Source of the DNA: Lumbricus terrestris
Taxonomy: Eukaryota > Annelida > Clitellata > Crassiclitellata > Lumbricidae
Direction: 5' to 3'
Assembly (NCBI GenBank): GCA_949752735.1
Contig: OX457043.1
Span: 5,552,775 to 5,616,774, forward strand
DNA: 64,000 bases
How positions within the stretch are numbered: position 1 is the stretch's first letter; each line of letters begins with the position of its first letter. Below are positions 62,701 to 63,821 of this stretch, piece by piece. The position numbers were made by a program, and so were the translations under genes. A model generated the notes under the pieces. That model was not told the DNA's origin, searched no databases, and saw nothing but the letters and a program-made list of their open reading frames with translations.

Positions 62701-63306
62701 CATTCCAGGTCGCAGGGAAGTCGCAATGGGCAGCTGAGCGGAGAGAGCAGCGGCGCTGGACACGTGTGGTGAAGCAGCAGCAGAGCTCATGCAAGAAAAA
62801 AAGAGGCTAAACCAACAATACAGCGCCAGACCAAAACGGAAATTCGGTAGGCAATGCGCCGTGTGTTTGGGAACCAATGGAGCGCATCTAGCTTGCAGGG
62901 CTTTTTTTTAACGTGCTGTTGTACACAAAATGTGCAGTTCTAAATGGATTTGTGCAGTTGTAGAAACATGTAGAAGCACTTCTGTGCAGTTAAAACTAGT
63001 TGGAAAATGCCATTTTCCTCCGATTGGGAATAATTTACATGGATGATGTGAAAGGAAAGAAGGGTTTGTGCAGTTCTAAAAATTCCTTAAAAATAGCCCT
63101 GCTAGCGTGTACCCAGACACTCGGCCAAAATATGGTCAATGAATGATCCAGATCAACGTATTTTCCACAGATCTTAATAATGCCCATAACAAGACGTCAT
63201 TGGACCTGAAATTTTATGTGTCAGGCATTCATAATAAATAAACAAGTTTCTTACAGTCAGTGCATTCGCAGCAGTACGGAAACTCCAGTGGTACATTCAT
63301 TTGATC
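3961..63306 (-). CDS. Partial multi-exon gene: tandem VWC-like modules joined by mucin-like linkers
   Basis: Forty-five exons on the minus strand, listed individually below, join in one frame of 1805 codons. Each unit is A (first Cys and GD-rich strand region), B (microexon completing CxxCxC), C (four Cys), D (CCxC) and one to three E exons (Thr/Pro linker). Phases are constant: A enters in phase 1 and leaves in phase 2, B leaves in 0, C leaves in 0, D leaves in 1, and every E is 1-1. Alpha and beta modules have 12 Cys, against 10 in a classical VWC domain. The cysteine pattern suggests a secreted or extracellular, disulfide-rich, O-glycosylated protein (inference). No start codon, signal peptide or stop codon is visible, so both ends lie outside the window or beyond the left retroelement. 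Function is unknown; VWC modules often bind growth factors or matrix. The array could instead be two or more adjacent genes, since I cannot see transcripts. Confidence 0.75.
4528..4564 (-). CDS. Unit 8 exon B microexon (alpha type)
   Basis: 37 nt. It completes the split Cys codon left by exon A and encodes SCDDYTRTMECH, closing the CRVCSC (CxxCxC) motif. The acceptor is TTGCAG and the donor GTAAGTG, as in the other alpha B exons. Confidence 0.72.
4861..4977 (-). repeat. SINE fragment (tRNA-derived, L2-tailed family)
   Basis: 5' part of the SINE family best seen at 48646-48858, reversed here (TTGGGGCGCGGTGG on the minus strand, B-box-like GGTTCGAATC). It lies between exons A and B of unit 8, unlike the copies in units 5-7, which lie between B and C, so it is a separate insertion. 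Confidence 0.65.
5267..5456 (-). CDS. Unit 8 exon A (alpha type)
   Basis: 190 nt, phase 1 in and 2 out. It opens VRCVMTSFDIYGN, passes an acidic GDDEDN segment, then YIDNNGQLGYQYGDTRVYVG, and ends VYIGLCRV plus a split Cys codon. The DN pair before NGQ differs from EE or NL in the other alpha units. It has an ACACAG acceptor and a GTAAGA donor. Confidence 0.8.
6998..7342 (-). CDS. Unit 7 exon E: Thr/Pro mucin-like linker
   Basis: 345 nt, phase 1-1, 115 codons. It starts after a TTTCAG acceptor as DTTTPTFTTPTVTTPT. A 42-bp coding repeat (PPPTETTPPPTVTT) is then iterated about five times, and the exon ends with TTTTTPQ before a GTATGTG donor. Dense Thr/Pro with no hydrophobic core predicts an O-glycosylated extended spacer. 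The reverse-strand Gly/Val and Cys/Trp readings of the same repeat are shadows. Confidence 0.75.
7343..8709. other. Intron between exons D and E of unit 7
   Basis: No gene. The first 150 bases contain a degenerate (ATC)n-type tract (about 7370-7470), seen beside every large E exon. The rest is unique intron that resembles units 5 and 6 at 13.2 and 18.3 kb, with increasing identity from about 8140 onward. Confidence 0.6.
8710..8767 (-). CDS. Unit 7 exon D (alpha type, CCxC)
   Basis: 58 nt, phase 0 in and 1 out. It encodes GYRNVELDAPPCCTCELIP, ending the cysteine module with the CCxC signature. The acceptor GTTTAG at 8768 was chosen because the nearer TATAG would put a stop in frame. The donor is GTAAGAGG. 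Confidence 0.75.
9459..9572 (-). CDS. Unit 7 exon C (alpha type)
   Basis: 114 nt, phase 0-0. It begins DISGEYTDPNDDCISYSCYG and ends SSHWCSCPE, with Cys pattern C-x4-C ... C-x-C. The acceptor is TTACAG and the donor GTAAATAG. Sequence is identical in units 5, 6 and 7. Confidence 0.8.
10247..10459 (-). repeat. SINE (tRNA-derived, L2-tailed) in unit 7
   Basis: A full-length-looking reversed copy with the 3' tail first (TTGTTATAGCGCC), then the body, then the tRNA-like head ending GCGCCCC on the plus strand. It sits in the B-C intron at the same place in units 5, 6 and 7, so it inserted before those units multiplied. Confidence 0.75.
10638..10674 (-). CDS. Unit 7 exon B microexon (alpha type)
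   Basis: 37 nt, phase 2 in and 0 out. It encodes SCDEYTHLMKCQ and completes CRACSC across the splice. The acceptor is CTGCAG and the donor GTAAGTG. Confidence 0.75.
11070..11259 (-). CDS. Unit 7 exon A (alpha type)
   Basis: 190 nt, phase 1 in and 2 out. It begins RCYMTSFDIYGDIYPVPSGD, then DEDYIAYIEENGQLGYQYGD, then TRVNIGDPVPDGVTVYIGLC and RA plus a split Cys codon. The spaced GD pairs are typical of the first half of VWC domains. It differs from the unit 6 copy only at the EE codons (NL there). Confidence 0.82.
12082..12495 (-). CDS. Unit 6 exon E: Thr/Pro mucin-like linker
   Basis: 414 nt, phase 1-1, 138 codons. It is a 21-bp coding repeat (TVTPPTP), with two copies altered to SGTPPTP, ending TTTGTTPTSTTTIPTPPP. 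The acceptor is TTGCAG and the donor GTATGTAT. It has the same length and variant order as the unit 5 linker at 17180. Confidence 0.75.
13808..13865 (-). CDS. Unit 6 exon D (alpha type, CCxC)
   Basis: 58 nt, identical to unit 7 exon D (GYRNVELDAPPCCTCELIP), with the same GTTTAG acceptor and GTAAGAGG donor, 5098 bp away. Confidence 0.75.
14557..14670 (-). CDS. Unit 6 exon C (alpha type)
   Basis: 114 nt, identical to unit 7 exon C, at exactly +5098 bp. Same Cys pattern and splice sites. Confidence 0.8.
15345..15557 (-). repeat. SINE (tRNA-derived, L2-tailed) in unit 6
   Basis: Orthologous-position copy of the SINE at 10247-10459, offset 5098 bp and carried along by the tandem duplication. Confidence 0.75.
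15736..15772 (-). CDS. Unit 6 exon B microexon (alpha type)
   Basis: 37 nt encoding SCDEYTHLMKCQ, identical to unit 7. Confidence 0.75.
16168..16357 (-). CDS. Unit 6 exon A (alpha type, NL variant)
   Basis: 190 nt, same frame and borders as unit 7 exon A. Two adjacent codons read AAT CTG (YINLNGQ) instead of GAA GAG (YIEENGQ): four base changes within five positions, with the rest of the exon identical. Confidence 0.82.
17180..17593 (-). CDS. Unit 5 exon E: Thr/Pro mucin-like linker
   Basis: 414 nt, phase 1-1. Same 7-residue TVTPPTP repeat, same copy number and same two SGTPPTP variants as the linker at 12082. For a tandem repeat this argues for a very recent copy or recent conversion. Confidence 0.75.
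18907..18964 (-). CDS. Unit 5 exon D (alpha type, CCxC)
   Basis: 58 nt, identical protein to units 6 and 7. The offset is 5099 bp from unit 6 because a T-run near 17810 is one base longer. Confidence 0.75.
19540..19829. repeat. Interspersed repeat R1 inserted in unit 5
   Basis: About 290 bp present here but absent from the same site in units 6 and 7, where flanking AACAAACTATGACCAAATGC is continuous. It contains TTTCTAAAGCGCCACTGG and a GCGCTGCGTTGAGT core, shared with copies near 25595, 34391 and 39196. Class unknown. Confidence 0.65.
19937..20050 (-). CDS. Unit 5 exon C (alpha type)
   Basis: 114 nt, the same DISGEYTDPNDDC ... SSHWCSCPE protein as units 6 and 7, with identical splice sites. 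Confidence 0.8.
20711..20924 (-). repeat. SINE (tRNA-derived, L2-tailed) in unit 5
   Basis: Copy at the same intron position as 10247 and 15345, slightly more diverged (for example CATAGCGCC for TATAGCGCC). Confidence 0.75.
21099..21135 (-). CDS. Unit 5 exon B microexon (alpha type)
   Basis: 37 nt encoding SCDEYTHSMKCH, completing CRACSC. It differs from units 6 and 7 at two residues and matches unit 8 in ending with His. Confidence 0.75.
21527..21716 (-). CDS. Unit 5 exon A (alpha type)
   Basis: 190 nt: RCYMTQFNIYGDTSPVSSGD, then the YIEENGQLGYQYGD core, then NIGDALPVNVTVYIGLC. It is the most diverged of the three long alpha copies and shares its NVTVYIGLC ending with unit 8. Confidence 0.82.
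22562..22594 (-). CDS. Unit 4 exon E: minimal Thr/Pro linker
   Basis: 33 nt, phase 1-1, encoding roughly NTTTPTPTPP between a TTTCAG acceptor and a GTACGT donor. It occupies the place of the 115-138-codon repeat exons in other units. It may be an unexpanded ancestral state or a contraction. Confidence 0.62.
22595..23931. other. Intron, unit 4 D-E (left part)
   Basis: An (ATC)n-rich tract lies at about 22610-22690, immediately upstream of exon E in transcription. Beyond it I see no exon, known repeat or conserved motif up to the mariner-like element. Confidence 0.5.
23932..25059 (-). mobile_element. Tc1/mariner-like element with long inverted repeats (degenerate)
   Basis: Both ends are TA-flanked and read CAGGGTGGGCCATAAAAAG inwards. 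The inverted similarity extends roughly 200 bp, for example 24110-24160 against 24840-24890. The middle (24214-24420, minus strand) retains transposase C-terminus remnants: a PNLNPMNYKVW segment, equivalent to the PDLNP catalytic motif with Asp changed to Asn, then GGGHIEHKL and a stop. Frame breaks separate these pieces, so it is non-functional. It lies in the D-E intron of unit 4. Confidence 0.75.
25467..25521 (-). CDS. Unit 4 exon D (gamma type, CCxC)
   Basis: 55 nt, phase 0 in and 1 out. It encodes EVEVNVELPAPYCCRCER after an ATTATTAG acceptor and before a GTAAGA donor. It was found by the TGCTGC codon pair and confirmed by phase. Confidence 0.65.
25595..26110. repeat. Interspersed repeat R1, long copy
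   Basis: Shares CCCCAAATTTCTAAAGCGCC, AGCGCTGTGTCTAGTCAGAA and GAAGGTGATGGTGGGTGA with the copy at 39196-39665. Both lie just upstream (in transcription) of a gamma exon D, so the insertion predates the duplication of the beta-gamma dimer. Confidence 0.6.
26727..26815 (+). repeat. L2 LINE 3'-end fragment
   Basis: GGGAGCGCCTCTGAGTAGTT, then CTTGAAGGGGCGCTATATAA, ending in a GAATGAATAAATGAAT tail. It matches the 3' terminus of the LINE at 50058-52735. The stretches 26111-26726 and 26816-27587 hold nothing else I can identify. Confidence 0.7.
27588..27845 (+). repeat. Second tRNA-derived SINE-like element
   Basis: The tRNA-like head GGGGCCCCGGGAGAGCAATG includes an A-box-like TGGCGTAGAGAG and a B-box-like AAGTTCGAGCC. 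The body is unrelated to the L2-tailed SINE. The 3' end has AATAAAGG followed by ATTATTATC microsatellite sequence. Confidence 0.55.
27856..27966 (-). CDS. Unit 4 exon C (gamma type)
   Basis: 111 nt, 37 codons, phase 0-0: SVNGLSWSNPNDECMNYFC ... HDCRCSE, pattern C-x4-C ... C-x-C. The acceptor is TTCCAG and the donor GTATGTAG. Confidence 0.78.
28290..28323 (-). CDS. Unit 4 exon B microexon (gamma type)
   Basis: 34 nt encoding VCDADGTLSPH. The codon split with exon A becomes Tyr (CNTYVC), so the middle Cys of CxxCxC is lost, and the exon's own second Cys is missing too. The acceptor is TTTCAG and the donor GTTAGT. Confidence 0.68.
28923..29082 (-). CDS. Unit 4 exon A (gamma type)
   Basis: 160 nt, phase 1 in and 2 out: HCVITTSEVDAYTGIVYLE, RDGLPGFTYGDIELHIGDT, LNVGEVVYIDACNT. 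It keeps the DG-x-PG-x-x-YGD core of VWC modules but lacks the acidic and SGD inserts. The acceptor is GCACAG and the donor GTAAGATT. Confidence 0.8.
29705..29731 (-). CDS. Unit 3 third linker microexon
   Basis: 27 nt, phase 1-1, encoding VSTTPTTPP with the split codons. It has a TTGCAG acceptor and a GTAAGCC donor. The counterpart in unit 1 is 44573-44599. Confidence 0.62.
30026..30046 (-). CDS. Unit 3 second linker microexon
   Basis: 21 nt, phase 1-1, encoding (S)TSGTPT. TTTACAG acceptor and GTATGC donor. Length and sequence are conserved in unit 1 at 45739-45759, which supports coding. Confidence 0.6.
30554..30649 (-). CDS. Unit 3 first linker exon
   Basis: 96 nt, phase 1-1: LNVTTPPPTTTSTSEP, then TTTGSIGTGTHTTTS. 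CCACAG acceptor and GTACGT donor. The paralog at 47144 conserves the VNVTTPPP start and the TTTGSIGTGT end. Confidence 0.66.
31564..31612 (-). CDS. Unit 3 exon D (beta type, CCxC)
   Basis: 49 nt, phase 0 in and 1 out, encoding GEILIRESYPVCCHCQ. TTTTAAG acceptor and GTAAGAG donor. Confidence 0.7.
32375..32500 (-). CDS. Unit 3 exon C (beta type)
   Basis: 126 nt, 42 codons: NIDGEWTHPNDLCIKYPCGA, HQNHGPDKRDST, then ASCAIQKCPE. C-x4-C is kept; the second pair is spaced C-x4-C rather than C-x-C. TTACAG acceptor and GTAATTAATG donor. Confidence 0.78.
33276..33312 (-). CDS. Unit 3 exon B microexon (beta type)
   Basis: 37 nt encoding ACDEYSRAWRCQ, giving CRTCAC across the junction. TTGCAG acceptor and GTAAGTATC donor. 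Confidence 0.74.
33713..33985 (-). repeat. L2 LINE 3' relic
   Basis: Reversed L2 3' end (TTATAGCGCACCTTCAAGG, ACTCAGAAGCGCTCCCAGTC) followed by diverged sequence from the C-terminal end of its ORF. A short relic of the GGGGGGTAATTGTCC minisatellite lies just to the left, at 33557-33590. Confidence 0.55.
34071..35199. mobile_element. Non-autonomous TIR transposon with perfect 8-bp TSD
   Basis: Ends are CATGGGCGCCCGCA inwards from both sides, flanked by GATAGTGT at 34063-34070 and 35200-35207. An 8-bp duplication fits hAT (or P) superfamily insertion. G-runs follow the left TIR and precede the right one. No transposase is visible. An R1 repeat sits inside at 34391-34640. Confidence 0.8.
34391..34640. 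repeat. Interspersed repeat R1 nested in the TIR element
   Basis: TTATAAAGCGCCACTCGAAA, then CATTGAGTCAGAAG, as in the other R1 copies. Confidence 0.55.
35746..36007 (-). CDS. Unit 3 exon A (beta type, with SGD/H insert)
   Basis: 262 nt, phase 1 in and 2 out. It starts EYCYVIDLYLDHYSGPDG, then has a low-complexity insert of DDSSG and GSQ/GSH repeats. It continues with NGPYFERDGIKGPTDGDIQL, HRGDKVPLGAVVNLGPCRT and a split Cys codon. The insert replaces the acidic segment of alpha exons. GCACAG acceptor and GTAAGAT donor. Confidence 0.8.
36008..36586. other. Intron, no recognised element
   Basis: AT-rich intron upstream of unit 3 exon A. No exon, TIR or tandem repeat was recognised. Confidence 0.5.
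36587..37093 (-). pseudogene. 5'-truncated LINE reverse-transcriptase C-terminal fragment
   Basis: The frame reads STALYGCETRVYTASIKRRI, LAFENKCYRKILRIKW, then TNEEIFQRV, KLGLFGHIARM and RRGRPHREW, ending at a stop. These are hallmarks of the region after the RT domain in LINE endonuclease/reverse transcriptases. Catalytic RT motifs are absent. The open frame continues upstream to 37387 with unrelated residues, so that part is chance ORF. Confidence 0.75.
37420..37446 (-). CDS. Unit 2 second linker microexon
   Basis: 27 nt, phase 1-1, encoding VRTTTGRST. TTATAG acceptor and GTATTTG donor. It joins the large linker exon to unit 3 exon A in frame. Confidence 0.58.
37447..38182. other. Intron, no recognised element
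   Basis: Intron between the two unit 2 linker exons. No exon or repeat family recognised. Confidence 0.5.
38183..38536 (-). CDS. Unit 2 exon E: Thr/Gly/Pro mucin-like linker
   Basis: 354 nt, phase 1-1, 118 codons. It starts TETTTPPPTTTGPTG, then has a 30-bp coding repeat (GPTGPPQTTT) in about eight near-perfect copies, ending SPTTTLTPTPPTPTTPTT. TTTTAG acceptor and GTTTGT donor. The Gly-Pro-rich repeat differs from the linkers of all other units. Confidence 0.74.
38620..38800. repeat. (TCA/TCG)n trinucleotide microsatellite
   Basis: Long pure runs of TCA (38636-38700), CAC (38718-38732) and TCG (38750-38787). It lies in the intron just upstream of unit 2 exon E. Poly-Asp, poly-Ser and poly-Met readings are artefacts of the repeat. 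Confidence 0.9.
39097..39148 (-). CDS. Unit 2 exon D (gamma type, CCxC)
   Basis: 52 nt, phase 0 in and 1 out: DETNVERPYPECCTCIP. TTGAAG acceptor and GTAAGACA donor. Confidence 0.68.
39196..39665. repeat. Interspersed repeat R1, long copy
   Basis: GAAGCGCCACTCGAAAACCA, GCGCTGTGTCGAGTCAGAAG, then GGAAGGTGATGGTGGGTGAG. It sits at the same place relative to exon D as the copy at 25595. Confidence 0.6.
40499..40609 (-). CDS. Unit 2 exon C (gamma type)
   Basis: 111 nt, phase 0-0: AIYGFSWPNLEDLCINYFC ... HDCECLE. TTACAG acceptor and GTAAGTTA donor. Confidence 0.78.
40833..42432. mobile_element. TIR element with CCGGTGTGGCATGA termini
   Basis: Both ends read CCGGTGTGGCATGA(A/G)ATC inwards, followed by the subterminal motif TTG(C/T)CCGGCATGA, which recurs near 40915-40960 and, as CCGGACAAG, near 42303. 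About 1.6 kb, no transposase seen. I found no convincing target-site duplication. Confidence 0.6.
42498..42959. mobile_element. Short TIR element (MITE-like), CCGGTGTCACG termini
   Basis: Ends read CCGGTGTCACG inwards; the next bases also pair imperfectly (ATACTCTAACCCC against ATAGAGTATCCCC). About 460 bp, non-coding, AT-rich centre. Its flanks (GCGCTGGCCGCGCG and CGCGGTTCGCTTCCC) look like halves of a tRNA-like sequence split by the insertion. Confidence 0.55.
43277..43310 (-). CDS. Unit 2 exon B microexon (gamma type)
   Basis: 34 nt encoding ECDASGNLVPY. The junction reads CNAYEC and the exon lacks the second Cys, as in unit 4. TTTCAG acceptor and GTTAGT donor. Confidence 0.68.
43846..44005 (-). 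CDS. Unit 2 exon A (gamma type)
   Basis: 160 nt: YCLITIAEVDAYTGIVYLE, IDGLPGYTYGDIQLHIGDI, VNVGVIIYIDACNA, phase 1 in and 2 out. It is close to unit 4 exon A, with a few substitutions, including R to I just before DGLPG. Confidence 0.8.
44573..44599 (-). CDS. Unit 1 third linker microexon
   Basis: 27 nt, phase 1-1, encoding VSTTPTTPR. TTACAG acceptor and GTAAGCC donor; paralog of 29705-29731. Confidence 0.62.
44801..45630. repeat. Minisatellite of GAGCGACGAGCGTGTGT-like units
   Basis: About 830 bp of 12-17-bp units (variants GAGCGACAAGCGTGTGT, GAGCGACGCGCGTGTGC, GAGCGACGAGCGAGT) with higher-order patterns. It lies in an intron between unit 1 linker exons. Long Ser-Leu-Thr-His-Arg open frames here are artefacts. 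The matching intron of unit 3 has only about 40 bp of similar sequence (29895-29940). Confidence 0.9.
45739..45759 (-). CDS. Unit 1 second linker microexon
   Basis: 21 nt, phase 1-1, encoding (S)TSGTPT; one base differs from the unit 3 copy. TTATAG acceptor and GTATGC donor. Confidence 0.6.
45939..46298 (-). pseudogene. LINE reverse-transcriptase C-terminal fragment
   Basis: Open frame with RRLLGISWKERRTNESVLQ, then KLMFFGHVLR, RRRGRPRIRWMEDI and LRDVTQNRTEWRRLV. This is the same post-RT region as at 36587 but from a different element family member. No RT catalytic motif is present. Confidence 0.72.
46356..46527. mobile_element. hAT-type MITE, copy 1
   Basis: CAGGGCTTTTTAACGTGCAG ... TTAATAACAGCCCTG, 172 bp, same family as 62896 and 63618. 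Target-site duplication is not recognisable here. Confidence 0.65.
47144..47251 (-). CDS. Unit 1 first linker exon
   Basis: 108 nt, phase 1-1: VNVTTPPPTTTPTPTPTPPP, then TTTGSIGTGTRTTVS. GACAG acceptor and GTGCGT donor. It is 12 nt longer than the unit 3 paralog, through extra PT pairs. Confidence 0.66.
47610..49215 (+). mobile_element. Degenerate pogo/Tigger-like DNA transposon
   Basis: Plus-strand pieces of a DDE_1-type transposase survive in different frames. AGKDWLIGSLKRHRGVLSVR (within 48000-48135) matches the DNA-binding side. KVISQRGKHNVGG, then CCVSASGFYVSPMMIFPR and GPIGTIAAGAKSIWI (48290-48493), match the catalytic core. Stops and frameshifts separate them. The motif TGCCGAAATT(A)CCC occurs repeatedly near both sides (47618-47692 and 48960-49030, 49190-49215), as subterminal repeats. 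A SINE is inserted at 48646. Exact ends are not fixed. Confidence 0.65.
48646..48858 (+). repeat. tRNA-derived SINE, best copy
   Basis: The head GGGGCGCGGTGGCGTAGTGG carries an A box (48655-48666), and the B box GGTTCGAATCC lies at 48699-48709. The body is followed by a tail (GGGAGCGCCTCTGAGTA, CTTGAAGGGGCG) closely matching the L2 LINE 3' end at 50090-50140. Other copies are at 4861, 10247, 15345, 20711 and 55095. Confidence 0.82.
49216..50057. other. Intron sequence without a recognised gene
   Basis: Short open frames only. About 49450-49505 resembles 40140-40195 (CATAAATATC(G/C)C and GGGCTGACTCAT), suggesting an unnamed dispersed repeat. Confidence 0.4.
50058..52735 (-). mobile_element. 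L2-like LINE, 5'-truncated, intact RT frame
   Basis: The minus-strand frame ends at the stop at 50113. From N to C it has: the C-terminal part of an apurinic-type endonuclease (LLAIYRPGSSPPP, VLTGGLNLHLED, VLSDHGLVVASI), with Gly where the family usually has the catalytic Asp of GDFN; reverse transcriptase (PANYRPIANVTFLSKILE, QSGFRRNHSTETLLL, ALFDVSSAFDSVDH, GVPQGSVLGPLLY, catalytic FADD); and the C-terminal tail (LHWLPVSQRISYRIA, WNDLPVALR). No internal stop. The 3' end after the stop finishes in (TGAA)n, typical of L2. The endonuclease N-terminus is missing, so it is 5'-truncated near 52735. Confidence 0.88.
50113..52857 (-). CDS. LINE ORF2 remnant: endonuclease C-terminus plus reverse transcriptase
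   Basis: 914-codon open frame inside the LINE. The first 45 or so residues, from the ATG at 52857, are flanking sequence, not LINE protein; similarity starts around LLLFSAVSLSSKRGP. RT motifs A (FDVSSAFD), B (PQGSVLGP) and C (FADD) are complete. It could encode an active RT domain, but without a full endonuclease it is unlikely to be autonomous. It lies in the D-E intron of unit 1, in the same orientation as the host gene. Confidence 0.85.
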   Translation of the reverse strand: MSKNSALWHCRQQHAVQHLLMYVIVYYEAQNKQRRFRHQTKLHRSTWFAGLLLFSAVSLSSKRGPTTLLAIYRPGSSPPPSAFFEELLALLEQFALHNAQLVLTGGLNLHLEDSSLSQSMDFAAVMEQFGLKQHVTEPTHLLGGWLDVIVTRDDCQVSDVTVFPPVLSDHGLVVASIPFIYEPLLLTVRQIRNWKSLDRSAFRSALRAHPLFADLQSSTGQSTSELFSSYETALSGLLDTFLPVRNVQSRYRSSSPWFDAECRKLRRQARRLERIWIRTRSPADRASWIRFVRDMHTSYRAREREYWETIITRQSKEPKRLWTTFKSLLGRSKGGRQSESPPPFSAEVFLQRFSAKISSIRSSTAESPSPTFSTTEHRLPTLQEITSEELRRLILSSAAKTCELDPVPTFLVQELIDDLLPFLTILCNSSIREMCLPASQKRSVLLPILKRDGLDQSDPANYRPIANVTFLSKILERIVANQLIVYLDMNDLMPSQQSGFRRNHSTETLLLRLLSDFYGAVDRGQVTLLALFDVSSAFDSVDHSILLQRLSTSFGLVDQPLDWLKSFLSDRSNCVVLGSSRSAWVPAPLGVPQGSVLGPLLYLLYTADICSLLSSQGLLHQLFADDVQAYIHTYSADAVAAVSQMCRKMDVLSLWMASNRLLLNPSKTQFIWLGGRRQLQGIDLSQLALLFPHISFSLTVRDLGLTLDSELTLSQHVNLVARSAYYQLRQLRVVSRSLSHDAVVVLVHAFVTSRIDNCCSLLAGLPIGVLGRLDRVLRSAARLVGRLPKFAPVSAYMRDVLHWLPVSQRISYRIAAVVSRCVLGCAPSYLRDLCCPVSDVAARRVLRSSARGELLVPRARLVIKQRRAFSVVGPTVWNDLPVALRSLLVAHPAGFYKSLKSFFFARGWAGSASE
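52984..54117. mobile_element. Foldback-like element with minisatellite arms
   Basis: The left arm (52984-53186) is built of C-rich units such as GGACAATTACCCCCC. The right arm (53727-54117) is the same repeat inverted. Variant units (GACAATTACC, GGACAACTACC, GTGCCAATTACC) follow the same order from the outside in. About 540 bp of non-repetitive sequence separates the arms. The right arm contains two tandem blocks, each ending GTCCTGTCACCATATC. No transposase seen. G-runs of 5-7 bases in every unit could form quadruplexes. Confidence 0.6.
54659..54707 (-). CDS. Unit 1 exon D (beta type, CCxC)
   Basis: 49 nt, phase 0 in and 1 out: NEILVRGPYPDCCHCQ. TTGAAG acceptor and GTAAGAG donor. The adjoining intron (54195-54540) matches the unit 3 intron at 31060-31420. 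Confidence 0.7.
55095..55305 (-). repeat. SINE (tRNA-derived, L2-tailed), diverged copy
   Basis: Reversed copy with tail TTGTCATAGCGCCCCTTCAA and head around GATTCGAACCTGC. It is more diverged than the alpha-unit copies. Confidence 0.7.
55924..56040 (-). CDS. Unit 1 exon C (beta type)
   Basis: 117 nt, 39 codons: RIVGEWTHPTDLCIKYPCGA, HQNHGPTKPDPTD, LCVCLE. TTACAG acceptor and GTAATTAG donor. Confidence 0.78.
56041..57942. other. Intron, no recognised element
   Basis: 1.9 kb B-C intron of unit 1. No exon-like or transposon-like signal was recognised. TATATAAACTATAAAAAG near 56705 could be a promoter-like string of a solo LTR, but no ends were found. Confidence 0.4.
57943..57979 (-). CDS. Unit 1 exon B microexon (beta type)
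   Basis: 37 nt encoding SCDAYTRTWKCS, giving CRTCSC across the junction. TTGCAG acceptor and GTACGT donor. Confidence 0.74.
58715..59006 (-). CDS. Unit 1 exon A (beta type, with SGD/H insert)
   Basis: 292 nt, phase 1 in and 2 out: EYCYVIDLYLDHYSGHPSG, three GDDDSS-type repeats, GSEGSQGSQGSHGSHGGR, then NGPYYELDGIKGFTHGDVRL, HRGDKVSLGAVVNLGPCRT. It has one DDDSSG repeat more than unit 3. Confidence 0.8.
59733..59984 (-). CDS. Unit 0 exon E: Thr/Pro mucin-like linker
   Basis: 252 nt, phase 1-1, 84 codons: NTTTTETPPPTTT, then a 27-bp coding repeat (PPTPPPTTT) in about seven copies, then TSRTTPRTDG. TTTCAG acceptor and GTTTGT donor, like unit 2 exon E. Confidence 0.73.
60740..60960. repeat. L2-related 3' relic
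   Basis: AGCGAAAAAAGAGGCTAAAC, TTGGGAACCAATGGAGTGCA and CAATGAATGATCCAGATCAA also occur at 62790-63160. It carries an uninterrupted CTAGCATGTACCC at 60862, where the 62888 copy has a MITE inserted. From 59985 to 60739 only (ATC)n-type tracts (60025-60155) were recognised. Confidence 0.6.
61057..62205. mobile_element. Non-autonomous TIR transposon with perfect 8-bp TSD
   Basis: Ends read CAGGCCCGCCGA inwards, with GTTGTTGA duplicated at 61049-61056 and 62206-62213. GGGCCCCTGGGC-type repeats lie just inside both ends. About 1.15 kb, no transposase recognised. CAG termini with an 8-bp duplication suggest hAT. Confidence 0.8.
62530..62895 (-). repeat. L2 LINE 3' relic
   Basis: Reversed, decayed C-terminal part of an L2 ORF plus 3' end (AACGCTCCCAGTTCAACCGC; GGGAACTCATTCCAGGTCGC corresponds to the WNDLP region). 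Interrupted by the MITE at 62896. Confidence 0.6.
62896..63101. mobile_element. hAT-type MITE, copy 2
   Basis: 206 bp, CAGGGCTTTTTTTTAACGTG ... TTAAAAATAGCCCTG. Flanked by CTAGCTTG (62888-62895) and CTAGCGTG (63102-63109), an 8-bp duplication with one mismatch. Confidence 0.8.
63255..63306 (-). CDS. Unit 0 exon D (CCxC)
   Basis: 52 nt, phase 0 in and 1 out: DQMNVPLEFPYCCECTD. TTCAAG acceptor and GTAAGAAA donor. First exon (5'-most) visible; its A-B-C partners would be beyond 64000. Length matches gamma exon D of unit 2, so unit 0 may be gamma-like. Confidence 0.66.
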
Positions 63307-63617
63307 CTTGAAAAAGTAAGCACATATTTAACAGATAGTTAATAGTTATCTGGCAGAATTGACAGTATAGTCTATTATAAGTCGCACTGTCTGAAGTGAG
63401 TAAGTAGTTCAGAAAGTCACGGAAGAAGATCTTAAGTAGCCTACTTGGACATTACTTTAATTAAATAATTACTGTTTTCAATCACTGAGGTAAAATACTT
63501 ACACTTCATTGTCATGAAAATCACAACTAAAAACATAGATCTAAGTCTGTATCAAAGTCAGATCAACGATTAATGAACTCCCTTTCTAGAAATGTAAATT
63601 ATAGGATTACCAGATTC

Positions 63618-63821
63618 CATGGCTTTTTTAACGTGCAGTTGTACACAAAATGTGCAGTTCTAAATGGATTTGTGCAGTTGTAGGAGCACTTCTGTCACAG
63701 GTTTTGTGCAGTTAAAACTAGTAAAAGGTCACTGCCATCCGATTTGAAGTAATTTACGATGGAGGATGGGAAAGAAAAGAAGGACTTGTGCAGTTCTAAA
63801 AATTTCTTAAAAACAGCCCTG
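63618..63821. mobile_element. hAT-type MITE, copy 3
   Basis: 204 bp, CATGGCTTTTTTAACGTGCA ... TTAAAAACAGCCCTG, flanked by perfect CCAGATTC duplications at 63610-63617 and 63822-63829. Confidence 0.82.
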
